Below are positions 1-9,369 of a stretch of DNA of 64,000 nt, piece after piece (position 1 is the stretch's first letter; each line of letters begins with the position of its first letter). The stretch is from Natronincola peptidivorans. Its GTDB lineage: Bacteria > Bacillota > Clostridia > Peptostreptococcales > Natronincolaceae. The stretch covers positions 1 to 64,000 of the forward strand of contig NZ_FOHU01000002.1 of the NCBI RefSeq assembly GCF_900111615.1, written 5' to 3'. The notes under the pieces were generated by a model. The model was not told the DNA's origin. It was given only the letters and a program-made list of their open reading frames with translations, and ran no database searches. The translations under genes and the position numbers were made by a program.

Positions 1-68
1 GGGCATTGTTTTTTTATACAAAAAAACTTTGAAACCTTTAAAATATAATGATTAGTTAGTAAAAAAAG

Positions 69-86
69 AGTGTCAAACTTGACACT
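69..86. promoter_or_regulatory. Perfect inverted repeat upstream of the lipoprotein gene
   Basis: AGTGTCAA and TTGACACT form 8-bp perfect arms around a 2-nt centre, 27 bp before the start at 113. A TATAAT hexamer lies at 44-49, but I see no well-spaced -35. It could be an operator or a short 5'UTR stem-loop; the sequence alone does not decide. Confidence 0.4.
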
Positions 87-112
87 ACGAAAAATCATGA
101 GGGGGAAGGCAA

Positions 113-2041
113 ATGAAAAAAAAGTACATATTAGCTATTGTTATGGTATTGATTTTTATGTTCTTAGCAGGTTGTGGAGGGGCTAGTGATACTAGTAGTT
201 CATCAGTTTCTCAGCAAGCTATTGTAAAGGATGATATTTTGGTTTATATAGGTAGTCAAGATGATCCTAAAATAGGTGATTTGTATATGATCGTAGAAGA
301 TGAAGAGAGGAAAAGAATTGCATCCAATGTGATCGAAGAAGCATTTGTGTTTTTAGGAAATAATAAAGCCCTGTTGTATGTAGACAAAGATCAAAACTTG
401 TATTATCAAAGTGCTGAAGGAGAAAGAGTAAGCATAACCAATGAAGTTATACCTTATTCTCTTGTGGTGTCAGAGGATGAGTCTGCTTTTGCATATTTGA
501 AAGGAGATTCATGGGATTTATATATACAGCATATAGTAGATGATGGTGTTAATGATAGGATAAGAGTTGACTCTGATATATATATCGGAGCATATAGTCT
601 CTCTATGGATGGAAGTATTCTAGCTTATTTTGATAATAAGAATACGCTATACATAAAAGAAGGTACGGAGTCTTCCAGGAGAATAGCTTCAAATGCTTTT
701 GATGCTTATGTGACAGACGATAATAAGACAATTATTTTTTTAAATGATAAGAGAGAGCTTTATATCAGAAATACTGAAGAAGATGATAACAGAAAAGTTA
801 ATGCCAGCAGTGTAGGTAGTGCTATCATATCTCATGCTAATAAAAACATAGTCTATCTTGCTGATTACAATTTCACGAGCTATAAAGGGGAACTGTTTGT
901 GCTGGAGAAAGATGAATCGCCAAAATGGATAGCCTCAGATGTAAAAAGATTTGAAACATATGAGCTTATAAATAAATTTTATTTTATCAATGATGATAAT
1001 GCATTGTTCTACAGGGATATAAAGGAAGATAACAATACTTTAATTGCGTCAAATGTATATGACTTTGTACCAAATTTTACAAATGAAGAAGTACTCTATA
1101 TCACAGATGATGATACTATGTATTTAAGTGGTAAGGATCAAGAGAGAAAAAGAATTGCAGGGAATTTAGTGGATTATACGATAGTGTCTGATATTCTATA
1201 TTATATCAATGACGATGAGGAGTTGTATTTATATGACTTTGATAATGATCCTGTCAAGGTAGCTTCGTCAGTAAAGTATTTCAATTCCTCTGAAAATGGT
1301 ACTGCACTTGCTTATTATAATGAGAATAAAGAAGTATTTGTATTGAGTAATAATCAGGAAGAAAAGCGAGTGATAAAAGATGCCGATAAATATTCTAAAG
1401 TATACATAAGCAATGAAGTGGTATTTGAAAAAATGCTGGGATTAAGTGATTTAGTTGGCATATGGGAAAACCAAGAAGATAATATATTTATGGAAATACT
1501 AAGAGATGGGACTTTGATTGTTTATGATGATGAAGTAAAAGGTGAAATGCCTATACAAATACAGGGTGATTCAGAAACTACTGGAGGATTAGAAGGCAAT
1601 CTTAGTCAAGCTATAATGCAATATCATAATGGAGAGTATACGGAGCATGATAACGACTATCCTAATGAATATACGTATTTATTTTATGTGGACATGCTAA
1701 GCAATGATATAGTCATAGTGGATGGAGATAGGTTCAAAAGAGTGAATAGAGAAACCTTGAATAAGAAGCTGGAGGAATTTAAAGAACGTGCTGCCTATGA
1801 AGTGAAAGTAAGTAAAGTCGTGGATTTAGGCTATGATTTATGGCAAACCTGGGTAGAGATTCCTGCTGGAACAGAATGTAGAACCGGTCCTAGTCGAAGT
1901 AGTCAGCTGATAGGAGATTTACAGTATACGGATACATGGTATGTGGTAGATTATCATGTAGATGATGATATAAATCTATGGATTCAAATAGAAATTTATG
2001 ATGGTTACACATATGATCATGTATGGCTTCAATATAATTAA
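113..2041 (+). CDS. Secreted lipoprotein with propeller-like repeats and a C-terminal SH3-like region
   Basis: This 642-residue protein starts with a lipoprotein signal peptide; the lipobox LAGC places the lipidated cysteine at residue 21, followed by a Ser-rich linker. The body carries a motif of the form (K/R)RIASNV about every 50 residues up to about residue 430, as in a bacterial beta-propeller. Residues 440-540 look like a separate beta domain (VGIWENQED..). The last 60 residues, with ECRTGPSRSSQLIGDL, resemble an SH3b fold. A GGGGGAAGG ribosome site precedes the ATG. It appears monocistronic, with the terminator-like repeat at 2051-2130 just behind it. No enzymatic motif is visible. The lipoprotein call is firm; the propeller and SH3 calls are inferences, and the function is unknown. 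Confidence 0.75.
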   Translation: MKKKYILAIVMVLIFMFLAGCGGASDTSSSSVSQQAIVKDDILVYIGSQDDPKIGDLYMIVEDEERKRIASNVIEEAFVFLGNNKALLYVDKDQNLYYQSAEGERVSITNEVIPYSLVVSEDESAFAYLKGDSWDLYIQHIVDDGVNDRIRVDSDIYIGAYSLSMDGSILAYFDNKNTLYIKEGTESSRRIASNAFDAYVTDDNKTIIFLNDKRELYIRNTEEDDNRKVNASSVGSAIISHANKNIVYLADYNFTSYKGELFVLEKDESPKWIASDVKRFETYELINKFYFINDDNALFYRDIKEDNNTLIASNVYDFVPNFTNEEVLYITDDDTMYLSGKDQERKRIAGNLVDYTIVSDILYYINDDEELYLYDFDNDPVKVASSVKYFNSSENGTALAYYNENKEVFVLSNNQEEKRVIKDADKYSKVYISNEVVFEKMLGLSDLVGIWENQEDNIFMEILRDGTLIVYDDEVKGEMPIQIQGDSETTGGLEGNLSQAIMQYHNGEYTEHDNDYPNEYTYLFYVDMLSNDIVIVDGDRFKRVNRETLNKKLEEFKERAAYEVKVSKVVDLGYDLWQTWVEIPAGTECRTGPSRSSQLIGDLQYTDTWYVVDYHVDDDINLWIQIEIYDGYTYDHVWLQYN

Positions 2042-2050
2042 ACTTGTAAA

Positions 2051-2130
2051 GCTGGTGCCAGGCACCTAACTTTTTAACTTATTATAAATATACTCACCTC
2101 TTGGCGAAGAAATGCCGAGAGGTGTTTTTT
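2051..2130 (+). repeat. Repeat family 1, copy 1, with terminator hairpin
   Basis: The copy begins with GCTGGTGCCAGGCACC, a 6-bp palindrome with a 1-nt centre, continues with TAACTTTTTAACTTATT, and ends in a hairpin (CACCTCTTGGC / GCCGAGAGGTG, 2095-2124) followed by six T residues. The last part is a good intrinsic terminator for the lipoprotein gene. Other copies lie at about 8803, 9669, 10115, 11514, 15094 and 17556, all in this orientation. The spacer 2131-2223 shows nothing else definite. Confidence 0.85.
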
Positions 2131-2223
2131 ATTGGGGATCAACAGGATTTTGACGTTTTTTGACGAATTAGTATTTTGAATAAAAAAACTAACCAAATAT
2201 TTCTAGCATAAAGGAGCTAAACC

Positions 2224-3915
2224 ATGAAGAAACCCATAGACTTTCAGTTGAAGGATACTAGGATTCCTATTATTGTAGGTATGACAGGTCATAGAGATTT
2301 GGTGGAGAAGGATGTTCCTATACTGGAGACAAAGATAGAAAGCATTCTTGAGGGAATACAGGAGAAATACCAGGAGACCCCCATCTATATCATGACGGCC
2401 TTGGCGGAGGGGGCAGATACCCTGATGGCCCAGATAGCTTTAAAGCTGGGGATTCCATATATTGTGGCACTGCCCATGAAAAAGGAAGACTATCTTGAGG
2501 ATTTTCAGGAGGAGACAGCTAGAAAAACCTTTTTGTCTTTACTGGAGAAGGCCTATAAGTATTACGAAGGCCCCTATTATAAAGAGGTTTGGCAAAATCA
2601 GCAGGGAGAGAGAGCCAAGTACTATGAGGATGTAGGGGTACTGATGGCAGAGTATAGCGATTTTCTCATCGCACTATGGGATGGGAAATACCTTGAGGAT
2701 ATGGGAGGCACCTCTCAGGTGGTGAAGTTTAAGGTAGCGGGCGTGTCAGAGGAATACAAGCAAAAGGATTATCTCTTCTCTATGGTGGAGACAGGCTATG
2801 TCCATCATATCCTAACACCCAGGAGGAGACATACAGCACCCCTGGAAAATGCCTTTGACATCAATGTATACGCCCCAAAGGGAGAGGATGAGAACCAGCG
2901 TTATCTAAAGCATCTTAATAACTTTAACAAGGATCTTTTGAAGCTAGAGGAAGAGAAGGTAGAAAAGAATTTTCAAGATAATATCCTCCAGGGGTATTTT
3001 CCCAATCCTGAAAAGATGAATGGGAATGGCAATATGGAGATCTTGAAGTTTTTTTTGGTGGCGGATATGCTGAGCTTAAAGTATCAGAGGATTAAAAACC
3101 GCTTCATTGAAGGGATTTTCTGTCTAGTACTGATAGGGATACTCTGCTTTAATCTCTATGGAGTTTTTGAGAAGGATGCTATCTTGATTGGGTATTTATC
3201 TCTATACTTGATAGCCATGGTGCTTTATAAGGTTTCTACTAGATATGATTTCAATAATAAGCACCTGGATTATCGCTCCATCGCAGAGGGCTTGCGGATC
3301 CAGTTTTATTGGAATCTAGCAGGGTTAAATGAAAAGGTAGAAAATTATTATCTCAATAAAAATAGAAGCGAGCTGGAATGGGTTCGATCTGCAATCAAAT
3401 CCGTCCAAATCCTGAATTTTAATACTGAAGCCAGCCTCCAGAGGGAGTCTCTAGCCATGGTAAAGGGCTATTGGATTGATTCTCAAAAGGAATATTTCAA
3501 GAAGGCTACCCTGAGGCATGATGATAAGATCTCTAGGGGAACCAGTAAGTGGAAAAAGCTATTTGTCATAGGGCTGTGTATTCCCCTGATGATCCTGGTG
3601 ATGAAGCATCTATTTGGACAAAGTCTATCGGAGGATGGTACCGCTTTGCTTCTGGGTCTTTCCACCATACTTCCTGCCATAGGTGCCCTGCTGGCGGCAA
3701 AGGATCAGAATCGATCCTTTAAGGAATTATCCAAAAGATATAGTCAGGTTGGGGCCATCCATGAAAGGGCCTCCAGCTTGTTGGAGGAGTCTATGAAAAG
3801 AAACCAGATGGAAAAGGCGCAAAGGATTATCTTTTTGCTGGGAAAGGAATCCTTAAACGAAAATGGAGATTGGATATCCATGCATAGAGAAAAGACCATT
3901 GATTTGCCTAAATAA
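2224..3915 (+). CDS. SLOG-domain protein with SLATT-like two-TM modules
   Basis: 563 residues. The N-terminal third (about 10-190) has SLOG/LOG-like Rossmann signatures: PIIVGMTGHRDL, a TALAEGADTLMAQIA segment, and FLIALWDGK followed by GGTSQVV. In that superfamily these residues form a nucleotide-binding pocket. A hydrophobic pair follows at about 293-338, then DYRSIAEGLRIQFYW, which resembles the helix after the two TM segments of SLATT effectors. A second hydrophobic pair lies at about 441-494, followed by another charged helix. The family literature pairs SLOG sensors with SLATT pores in conflict systems. AAAGGAGC precedes the ATG. The next gene starts 26 bp after the stop, so an operon is likely. 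SLOG is a good call; SLATT is an inference from topology and one motif. Confidence 0.72.
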   Translation: MKKPIDFQLKDTRIPIIVGMTGHRDLVEKDVPILETKIESILEGIQEKYQETPIYIMTALAEGADTLMAQIALKLGIPYIVALPMKKEDYLEDFQEETARKTFLSLLEKAYKYYEGPYYKEVWQNQQGERAKYYEDVGVLMAEYSDFLIALWDGKYLEDMGGTSQVVKFKVAGVSEEYKQKDYLFSMVETGYVHHILTPRRRHTAPLENAFDINVYAPKGEDENQRYLKHLNNFNKDLLKLEEEKVEKNFQDNILQGYFPNPEKMNGNGNMEILKFFLVADMLSLKYQRIKNRFIEGIFCLVLIGILCFNLYGVFEKDAILIGYLSLYLIAMVLYKVSTRYDFNNKHLDYRSIAEGLRIQFYWNLAGLNEKVENYYLNKNRSELEWVRSAIKSVQILNFNTEASLQRESLAMVKGYWIDSQKEYFKKATLRHDDKISRGTSKWKKLFVIGLCIPLMILVMKHLFGQSLSEDGTALLLGLSTILPAIGALLAAKDQNRSFKELSKRYSQVGAIHERASSLLEESMKRNQMEKAQRIIFLLGKESLNENGDWISMHREKTIDLPK

Positions 3916-3941
3916 GGAATAACAGCTGGGAGGGATGGATT

Positions 3942-6900
3942 TTGGACTTGATAAAAAAACAGGAGGAACCTAGAGAGATCAGGGTGTTTATCTCCTCCAC
4001 CTTTCAAGATCTTCATGAGGAAAGGGATTATTTGATAAGAAGAATTTTTCCGAGGTTGGCAGGTCTCTGCAGGGAAAGGGATGTTGTCTTTACGGGAGTA
4101 GACCTTCGGTGGGGCATCACAGAGGAGGAGGCACAGCAGGGGAGAACCATCAGGCTGTGCTTAGACGAGATTCAAAAGTGTAAGCCTTATTTTATCTGTA
4201 TATTAGGTCACCGTTATGGATGGGTGCCTGAGGCAGAGGAGCTTTTAAAGGATCAGGATCTAGGGGAAAGATATGAGACTGTCATCAGGGAGGCTGTAAA
4301 CAATAGGATAAGTATTACTGAAATGGAAATTCTTCAAGGGGTATTTAGGCAGCCGGGGGAGGTCAATGCTTTATTTTATTTTGAGGACAAGAAATACTTT
4401 GAAGAAAAAAATAAATATCTGAAGATAGAGGAGGATCTACAACGGAAGGAAAAGCTGCAGGCATTAAAGGACAGCATAAAAAAGAGTGATTATCCTGTGA
4501 GGGAAAATTTCATATCCAAGGAAATGCTGGGGGAGTGGGTTTATGAGGATATCAAGAAGACCCTGGATGAAAGATTTCCCATCAAAGAAGCACAAACAGA
4601 GGAGGAGCAGCAGTATAAAAAGCACCTGGAGCTGGCCTCCAGTAGAAAAGCGTATTATCTAAAAAATAATGAGGCCTATGCTGCTTTAAACAGCTATGCT
4701 GAGAAGGGGACTATGCCTCTGGTGGTGTGGGGAAAATCAGGATTAGGGAAAACCGCTCTATTGGCTAACTGGGCAGGGGAGTATCAAGAAAACCATCCTG
4801 AAACCCTTGTGGTGCAGTATTATGGAGGAGCAGCATCGGAGATGACGGACATCGATGTGATGCTGTATATTCTTCAGCAAATCAAGGAAAAGACTACAGA
4901 TTTTCAGGTAGAGATCCCTACTGACCCGCAAGAGCTGAGGATTAGATTTCATGATCTTCTTCAATCGGTAAAGAAGAAGGTCGTGATTATTATTGATGCC
5001 TTGAACCAGCTGGACAGTAAGGCTCAGGAGTTAAACTGGGTACCTGAAAAGCTGCCAGGCAATATGAAGCTGATTATCTCTACGATAGATAATGGTATTA
5101 TAAAGGAAATCAGGGAGAGAAAATGGTTAGAATACCCCATAAAGCCTCTGTCAAAGCAGCAGATGAAGGAAATGATCATAGATTTTCTAAAGCTGCATGG
5201 AAAGAGCATTACTCAGCAGCAGATAGAGGAGATTGTTGATTTTCAGGGAGAGGTAGAGGAGAAAAAAGTCTCTTTCCTTTCTAGATTTTCTCAGAGAAAG
5301 TCCTACGGCAATATCAACAATCCTCTTTTTCTAAAAACCTTTCTCATTGAGCTGCTGCTAACGGGAAGGTATGATAATCTCCAGGAAAAAATCAACCATT
5401 ATCTTTCTGCAGCAGACTTAGAGGCTTTATTTCATAAGGTACTAGAAAGAATGGAGGAGGATTTTGGTTCTCAGTTGATAGGGTTTCTTTTAGGCAGTAT
5501 TTGTTTCTCCCGTAATGGCTTATCGGAGGAGGAGCTAAAACATCTAGCCCATCAGGAGGGGATCAAATACTTAGATATTGTGGACTGCTTACATGGTCTT
5601 GATTTTCATTTGATGAAAAAGGGACAGCTGCTGGATTTCTTTCATGATTATATACGACAATCTGTTGTGAAAAAATATTTTTCTCAAGAGGGGCAGGAGG
5701 AAGCCTGCCGCAGGAGGCTGGTGGATTTTTTCAGTCAAGGGACTGTCCTCAGCAGGCAAGCGGAGGAGGTACCTTATCAGTATTATCAGCTAAAGGACTG
5801 GGAAGCCTTAGAAAAAACTGTTTTACAGCAGGAAATTTTTCAAGAGCTTAGTCATCATCATATGTATGAGCTGCTACAATATTTTCAACAGCTTCAGGAG
5901 GAAAAGGGAGATTTATATGACAAGCTGATGAATTCTCTAGAGACAGAGGGTTTGTTCCATAAGGCCTTAGGGAAAAAAGAATTACAGTTTTTCAAGAGTG
6001 TTGCTTCCTTATTTCATCTTAATAGAGAATTTGAAAAAGCTAGAAAAATTTATGCCCATATCTTTCATATTGACCAGGAGAAATACGGGGAAGGGCATCC
6101 TAAAACACAAAAGAGCTTTACCATGTATCTCAAGCTGCTATTAAAAGAAGGCAATTATGATTTAGGGCTGGCGCTGGCGGAGAAGGAATTAAAAAAACAG
6201 CTGGAGGCCTCTGGTGATAGCGGCCTAGGGGCAGCAAGGGCTTATCATAATCTGGCTTTTGCTGAGATGCAGGCAGAAAAATGGATGGAGGCTATAGAAA
6301 GCTGTAGTAAGGCTTTGGAAATAAAGAAAAGCCATTATGGTGATTTTCATCCTAAAACAGCAGAGGCAATGGAGATGCTGGCGATTGCCATTAATTCCCT
6401 CATGAGACGCTGGAAGAAAAGTGAAGAGGAGAAGCGCTTCGACAAAGAGGAAACAGATCAATTTTTACAGGAATTTCAAGAAAAAAGGCTGGAGATTAAA
6501 AAGCACTATTTAGATAGTAAGGATCTGCCTTGGATCAAAAGACATGCAGCTGCTTTCTTTTACGAAATGAAATATAGCTTTGGACAGATAGGGGATATAT
6601 TTAAAGGAAACACTGAGCGTCAGGGAAGGCTATTGAAGGAGGCACTGGAGATAAAGAAACTGACCCTAGGTAGGCTTCATCCTGCTGTTGCCGACAGCTA
6701 TATTCACTTGGCTATGAATCATGGAGGTTGGTTCAATAGCAAAGCCCGTATAAAGCACTTCAAAAAAGCCTTACAAATTAGAGAAAATTTCTATGGCAGC
6801 TATCATCCTGAGGTGGCAAATGTACTGCATCACCTAGGAGATGTTAGCAAGACAAAGGAGGCTATCTCTTATTTTCGAAGGGCTTGGCAGATACAAAAAA

Positions 6901-7592
6901 AGGTTTACGGCAGCAGTCACCCCGCCACGGTGAATTCAGCTAAAAAACTATCCTTCAGCTTAAGGGGTACACTTTCCTTTAGCAATGATTTAGAGGCAGA
7001 CTATATCGATAAATCCCTCCAGCAGCAGATTTCAGCAGATGGTCAGCTTCAGGAAAATCCTATGGAGCTACCAGAGCACCTTGTAAACCTAAATGAAATG
7101 AAAAGCGGTGGCTGGAAGCCTGCCTTATATGTATTTTTGTTATTAGTTATTATGAATGCTATAGGTCTGATCTTTATACCTACTAGATGGATTCCTTACT
7201 ATAGTATGGTGACTGTTATTATCCTAGGGGGGGTAGCCTGGTCAGCAGGCTATGGAAAGATGCATAAAAATCTCTATGCTTTGCTGGGGTATAGTTTATT
7301 TCCTCTTCTGCTTTATATAACAAGGATTATGGATCTCGTCATAGGGAGAGTCATCAGCCTAGCTTGGAGCAATCATTTTGACATGATAGGGAGTCTAAGC
7401 TTTGCTAGGATTTTTTCAAAGGAGGCCATCATGTATTATGAGCTTGGTTTATATAAAAATATGAACCTAATACAGCTTTCTTGGGCTAGGGGAGGATTTG
7501 TGGTGGTATTATTCCTGCTAGGCTATGGTGTAAGGCACGGGAAGGATTATATGAAGCAATATTTCTCTGAGAAAGGAAATCAATGGAGATGA
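3942..7592 (+). CDS. DUF4062-STAND NTPase-TPR membrane protein (nephrocystin-3-like layout)
   Basis: 1216 residues from a TTG start; GGGAGGG 8 nt upstream supports it and no better ATG is in frame. Residues 10-105 are a DUF4062 domain (RVFISSTFQDLHEERD, VDLRWGITEEEA, ILGHRYGWVP). A STAND/NACHT-type NTPase follows, with Walker A GKSGLGKT near 265 and Walker B VVIIIDALNQLD near 347. From about 690 to 1000 there are kinesin-light-chain-like TPRs (EIKKSHYGDFHPKTAEAM and similar). The C-terminus from about 1056 has around four membrane segments. DUF4062-NTPase-TPR is the layout of eukaryotic NPHP3 and relatives. In bacteria STAND proteins of this shape act as ligand-triggered switches, often in antiphage defence. 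The membrane tail is unusual. Role here: inferred sensor/switch working with the SLOG-SLATT neighbour. Confidence 0.8.
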   Translation: MDLIKKQEEPREIRVFISSTFQDLHEERDYLIRRIFPRLAGLCRERDVVFTGVDLRWGITEEEAQQGRTIRLCLDEIQKCKPYFICILGHRYGWVPEAEELLKDQDLGERYETVIREAVNNRISITEMEILQGVFRQPGEVNALFYFEDKKYFEEKNKYLKIEEDLQRKEKLQALKDSIKKSDYPVRENFISKEMLGEWVYEDIKKTLDERFPIKEAQTEEEQQYKKHLELASSRKAYYLKNNEAYAALNSYAEKGTMPLVVWGKSGLGKTALLANWAGEYQENHPETLVVQYYGGAASEMTDIDVMLYILQQIKEKTTDFQVEIPTDPQELRIRFHDLLQSVKKKVVIIIDALNQLDSKAQELNWVPEKLPGNMKLIISTIDNGIIKEIRERKWLEYPIKPLSKQQMKEMIIDFLKLHGKSITQQQIEEIVDFQGEVEEKKVSFLSRFSQRKSYGNINNPLFLKTFLIELLLTGRYDNLQEKINHYLSAADLEALFHKVLERMEEDFGSQLIGFLLGSICFSRNGLSEEELKHLAHQEGIKYLDIVDCLHGLDFHLMKKGQLLDFFHDYIRQSVVKKYFSQEGQEEACRRRLVDFFSQGTVLSRQAEEVPYQYYQLKDWEALEKTVLQQEIFQELSHHHMYELLQYFQQLQEEKGDLYDKLMNSLETEGLFHKALGKKELQFFKSVASLFHLNREFEKARKIYAHIFHIDQEKYGEGHPKTQKSFTMYLKLLLKEGNYDLGLALAEKELKKQLEASGDSGLGAARAYHNLAFAEMQAEKWMEAIESCSKALEIKKSHYGDFHPKTAEAMEMLAIAINSLMRRWKKSEEEKRFDKEETDQFLQEFQEKRLEIKKHYLDSKDLPWIKRHAAAFFYEMKYSFGQIGDIFKGNTERQGRLLKEALEIKKLTLGRLHPAVADSYIHLAMNHGGWFNSKARIKHFKKALQIRENFYGSYHPEVANVLHHLGDVSKTKEAISYFRRAWQIQKKVYGSSHPATVNSAKKLSFSLRGTLSFSNDLEADYIDKSLQQQISADGQLQENPMELPEHLVNLNEMKSGGWKPALYVFLLLVIMNAIGLIFIPTRWIPYYSMVTVIILGGVAWSAGYGKMHKNLYALLGYSLFPLLLYITRIMDLVIGRVISLAWSNHFDMIGSLSFARIFSKEAIMYYELGLYKNMNLIQLSWARGGFVVVLFLLGYGVRHGKDYMKQYFSEKGNQWR

Positions 7593-8803
7593 TGAAGAAA
7601 ACAATAGTGAGATGTATAATCATGACGATGCTTCTTGTGGGGCTAACCACCATAGCTGGTGAGGCTAGATTTCAGATTCCCTATGATGAATTAGCTGGTT
7701 ATAAAAGAAGTGTGATTGATCACCGAATGAATGGAAGGCTGGAAAGGGCCATAGAAATCTATGATAAGATTCTGGAGCTTGAACCAGATTTTTATGAAGC
7801 CTATAAGGAAAAAGGGATTTTGTTCTATAGGCTGGGGGAGCCTATGGAGGCGATGGAAAATCTTGATGCTTTTCTAGAGACGGGATTAACAGCTCCTGAG
7901 GTATATTATATAAAGGCATTGATTTTAGAGGAGGCAGGAGATTATCATGAAGCAGTTCTGCTACATCAGAGGGCTATAGAAGAAAGGCTAGAGGAAATGA
8001 GTTTTTATGGTGGATTGTCTTTTTTAAGCAGGACTCAAAGAATACCTTATTTTCATCTAGGATATTCCCTATACAAGATAGAGGCCTATACAGAGTCCTT
8101 GACTGCTTTGAAGATGGCAGGGGACTTACATCCTAGTGCAGAGGAAATAGACCTTTTGAAGGTGAAGATTTATGGGGAGCTCCAAAACCAGCAGGAGGCC
8201 TTGGAGGTTTTTAGGAGACTGCAAAGCTACTATTACAGAAATCCTGATGATGCTTATTTACAGGCTATGGAGCTTTATGGAGAAGGACAGTATCAAAAAG
8301 CTATCTCTTATTTTGAGGAAGCCCTACTGAATCAACCAGGGAACACAGTCATCTATTATCAGCTGGGGAACGCCTATCTTCACCTGGGCCAGTATCAGAA
8401 GGCATTGGAGATGTATGGAGAGATCACCATTATAACACCACAGGAGGCATGGGGTTATCTTTCTGGTTCCTTTGTATATCAATATGTAGGTCAGTACCAA
8501 ATGGCGGACCATAGCTTTCAGGAATGGAAAGCCAATAATCCTGCCCTCTGGAAAAGCCTCCCAAAGGCAGGCCCAATACTCAGTGGGATAATAATAACCG
8601 CTTTTCTAGCAATGCTGTTGTTTCTGACGATGGCAAATAATTCTCAGCTATATAACTTTAGAGACCTGTTTGCTGAAAGGTATGGAGGTCAAAATAGGAT
8701 TGATTTAAATGTCATGAGACAGTATGCCTATGGTGAAGAAGTAGATGAACTGGATATGGATATAGAGATGCTTTACCATAAAAGAGTGTGGCTGGAGGAA
8801 TAG
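7583..8803 (+). CDS. Membrane-anchored TPR protein
   Basis: 406 residues. An N-terminal hydrophobic segment (IIMTMLLVGLTTIAG) serves as signal or anchor. Residues 35-310 are tetratricopeptide repeats (RAIEIYDKILELEPDFYEAY, AISYFEEALLNQPGNTVIYY). One TM segment lies near 332-352 and a short charged tail follows. The gene overlaps the end of the NTPase gene by 10 nt, so translation is probably coupled. AAAGGA 5 nt before the ATG at 7583 supports that start; in-frame ATGs at 7589 and 7592 are alternatives. It has no catalytic motif. A scaffold linking the two upstream proteins at the membrane is an inference. Its stop codon touches the next repeat copy. Confidence 0.75.
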   Translation: MEMMKKTIVRCIIMTMLLVGLTTIAGEARFQIPYDELAGYKRSVIDHRMNGRLERAIEIYDKILELEPDFYEAYKEKGILFYRLGEPMEAMENLDAFLETGLTAPEVYYIKALILEEAGDYHEAVLLHQRAIEERLEEMSFYGGLSFLSRTQRIPYFHLGYSLYKIEAYTESLTALKMAGDLHPSAEEIDLLKVKIYGELQNQQEALEVFRRLQSYYYRNPDDAYLQAMELYGEGQYQKAISYFEEALLNQPGNTVIYYQLGNAYLHLGQYQKALEMYGEITIITPQEAWGYLSGSFVYQYVGQYQMADHSFQEWKANNPALWKSLPKAGPILSGIIITAFLAMLLFLTMANNSQLYNFRDLFAERYGGQNRIDLNVMRQYAYGEEVDELDMDIEMLYHKRVWLEE

Positions 8804-8890
8804 CTGGTGCCAGGCACCTAACTTTTTAACTTATTGTAATTAACAGTTAACATCACCTTTTGGCGAAGAAAAGCTAGAAGGTGGTTTTTA
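8803..8890 (+). repeat. Repeat family 1, copy 2, with hairpin
   Basis: CTGGTGCCAGGCACC starts directly behind the TAG of the TPR gene. TAACTTTTTAACTTATTGTAA and a hairpin (CACCTTTTGGC.. GCTAGAAGGTG) with a T-rich tail follow. The hairpin arms differ from copy 1 in several bases but largely still pair, which suggests that structure is kept. Confidence 0.8.
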
Positions 8891-8900
8891 TGTAGCAGGA

Positions 8901-8930
8901 TTGTTTAGAAAAAAGTAGAAATGATATACT
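8901..8930 (+). promoter_or_regulatory. Probable sigma-A promoter of the hepT-mntA pair
   Basis: TTGTTT, 18-bp spacer, TATACT, about 40 bp before the hepT start. Almost the same promoter context recurs at 15154-15183. Confidence 0.5.
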
Positions 8931-8970
8931 TATAGAGAATAAAGGTGAGGAAAAAAGGGGTGGATTCAGT

Positions 8971-9369
8971 ATGGATAAGGAGATAAGATGGCGACAAAGA
9001 TTTGAAAATTTTGACAAGGCCTATAAACAGTTTCATGCTGCTATTTTAGACTTTGACAAGCTAAGTGTACTAGAAAAAGAAGGATTGATCCACCGATTTG
9101 AGTATACCTTTGAGCTGGCTTGGAAAACCTTAAGGGATTACTTGGAAGGAAAAGAGGTAGAAGCAAGATTTCCTAGAGATGTAATAAAAGCAGCTTTTCA
9201 TTATGAGCTTATTGAAGATGGAGAGGTGTGGATAGATATGTTGGAGAAGCGAAATCTTTTAGCCCATACCTATAATGAAGAACGTTTTAATTATGCTATA
9301 AAAAAGATAAAAGAAGAATACTATGGCCCTATAACACAGGTGCATAGATTTTTAGGAGAAAAAAGATGA
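8971..9369 (+). CDS. hepT: HEPN-type toxin of the HI0074/HepT family
   Basis: 132 residues, all-helical, of the nucleotidyltransferase-substrate-binding (HEPN) family. It carries RNLLAHTY, the RX4HXY motif, with R94, H99 and Y101. In characterised HepT toxins R and H form the RNase site and the tyrosine is AMPylated by the partner. The start ATG follows AGGGGTGG about 12 nt upstream. It overlaps mntA by 4 nt (ATGA), as usual for type VII toxin-antitoxin pairs. The family call is strong; activity of this copy is inferred from the intact motif. Confidence 0.85.
   Translation: MDKEIRWRQRFENFDKAYKQFHAAILDFDKLSVLEKEGLIHRFEYTFELAWKTLRDYLEGKEVEARFPRDVIKAAFHYELIEDGEVWIDMLEKRNLLAHTYNEERFNYAIKKIKEEYYGPITQVHRFLGEKR

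Noticed and set aside
2224-2800. TIR-domain reading of the first cassette gene
   Set aside because: The GMTGHRDL and ALAEGADTLMAQ motifs fit the SLOG/LOG fold; no TIR catalytic Glu context is visible.
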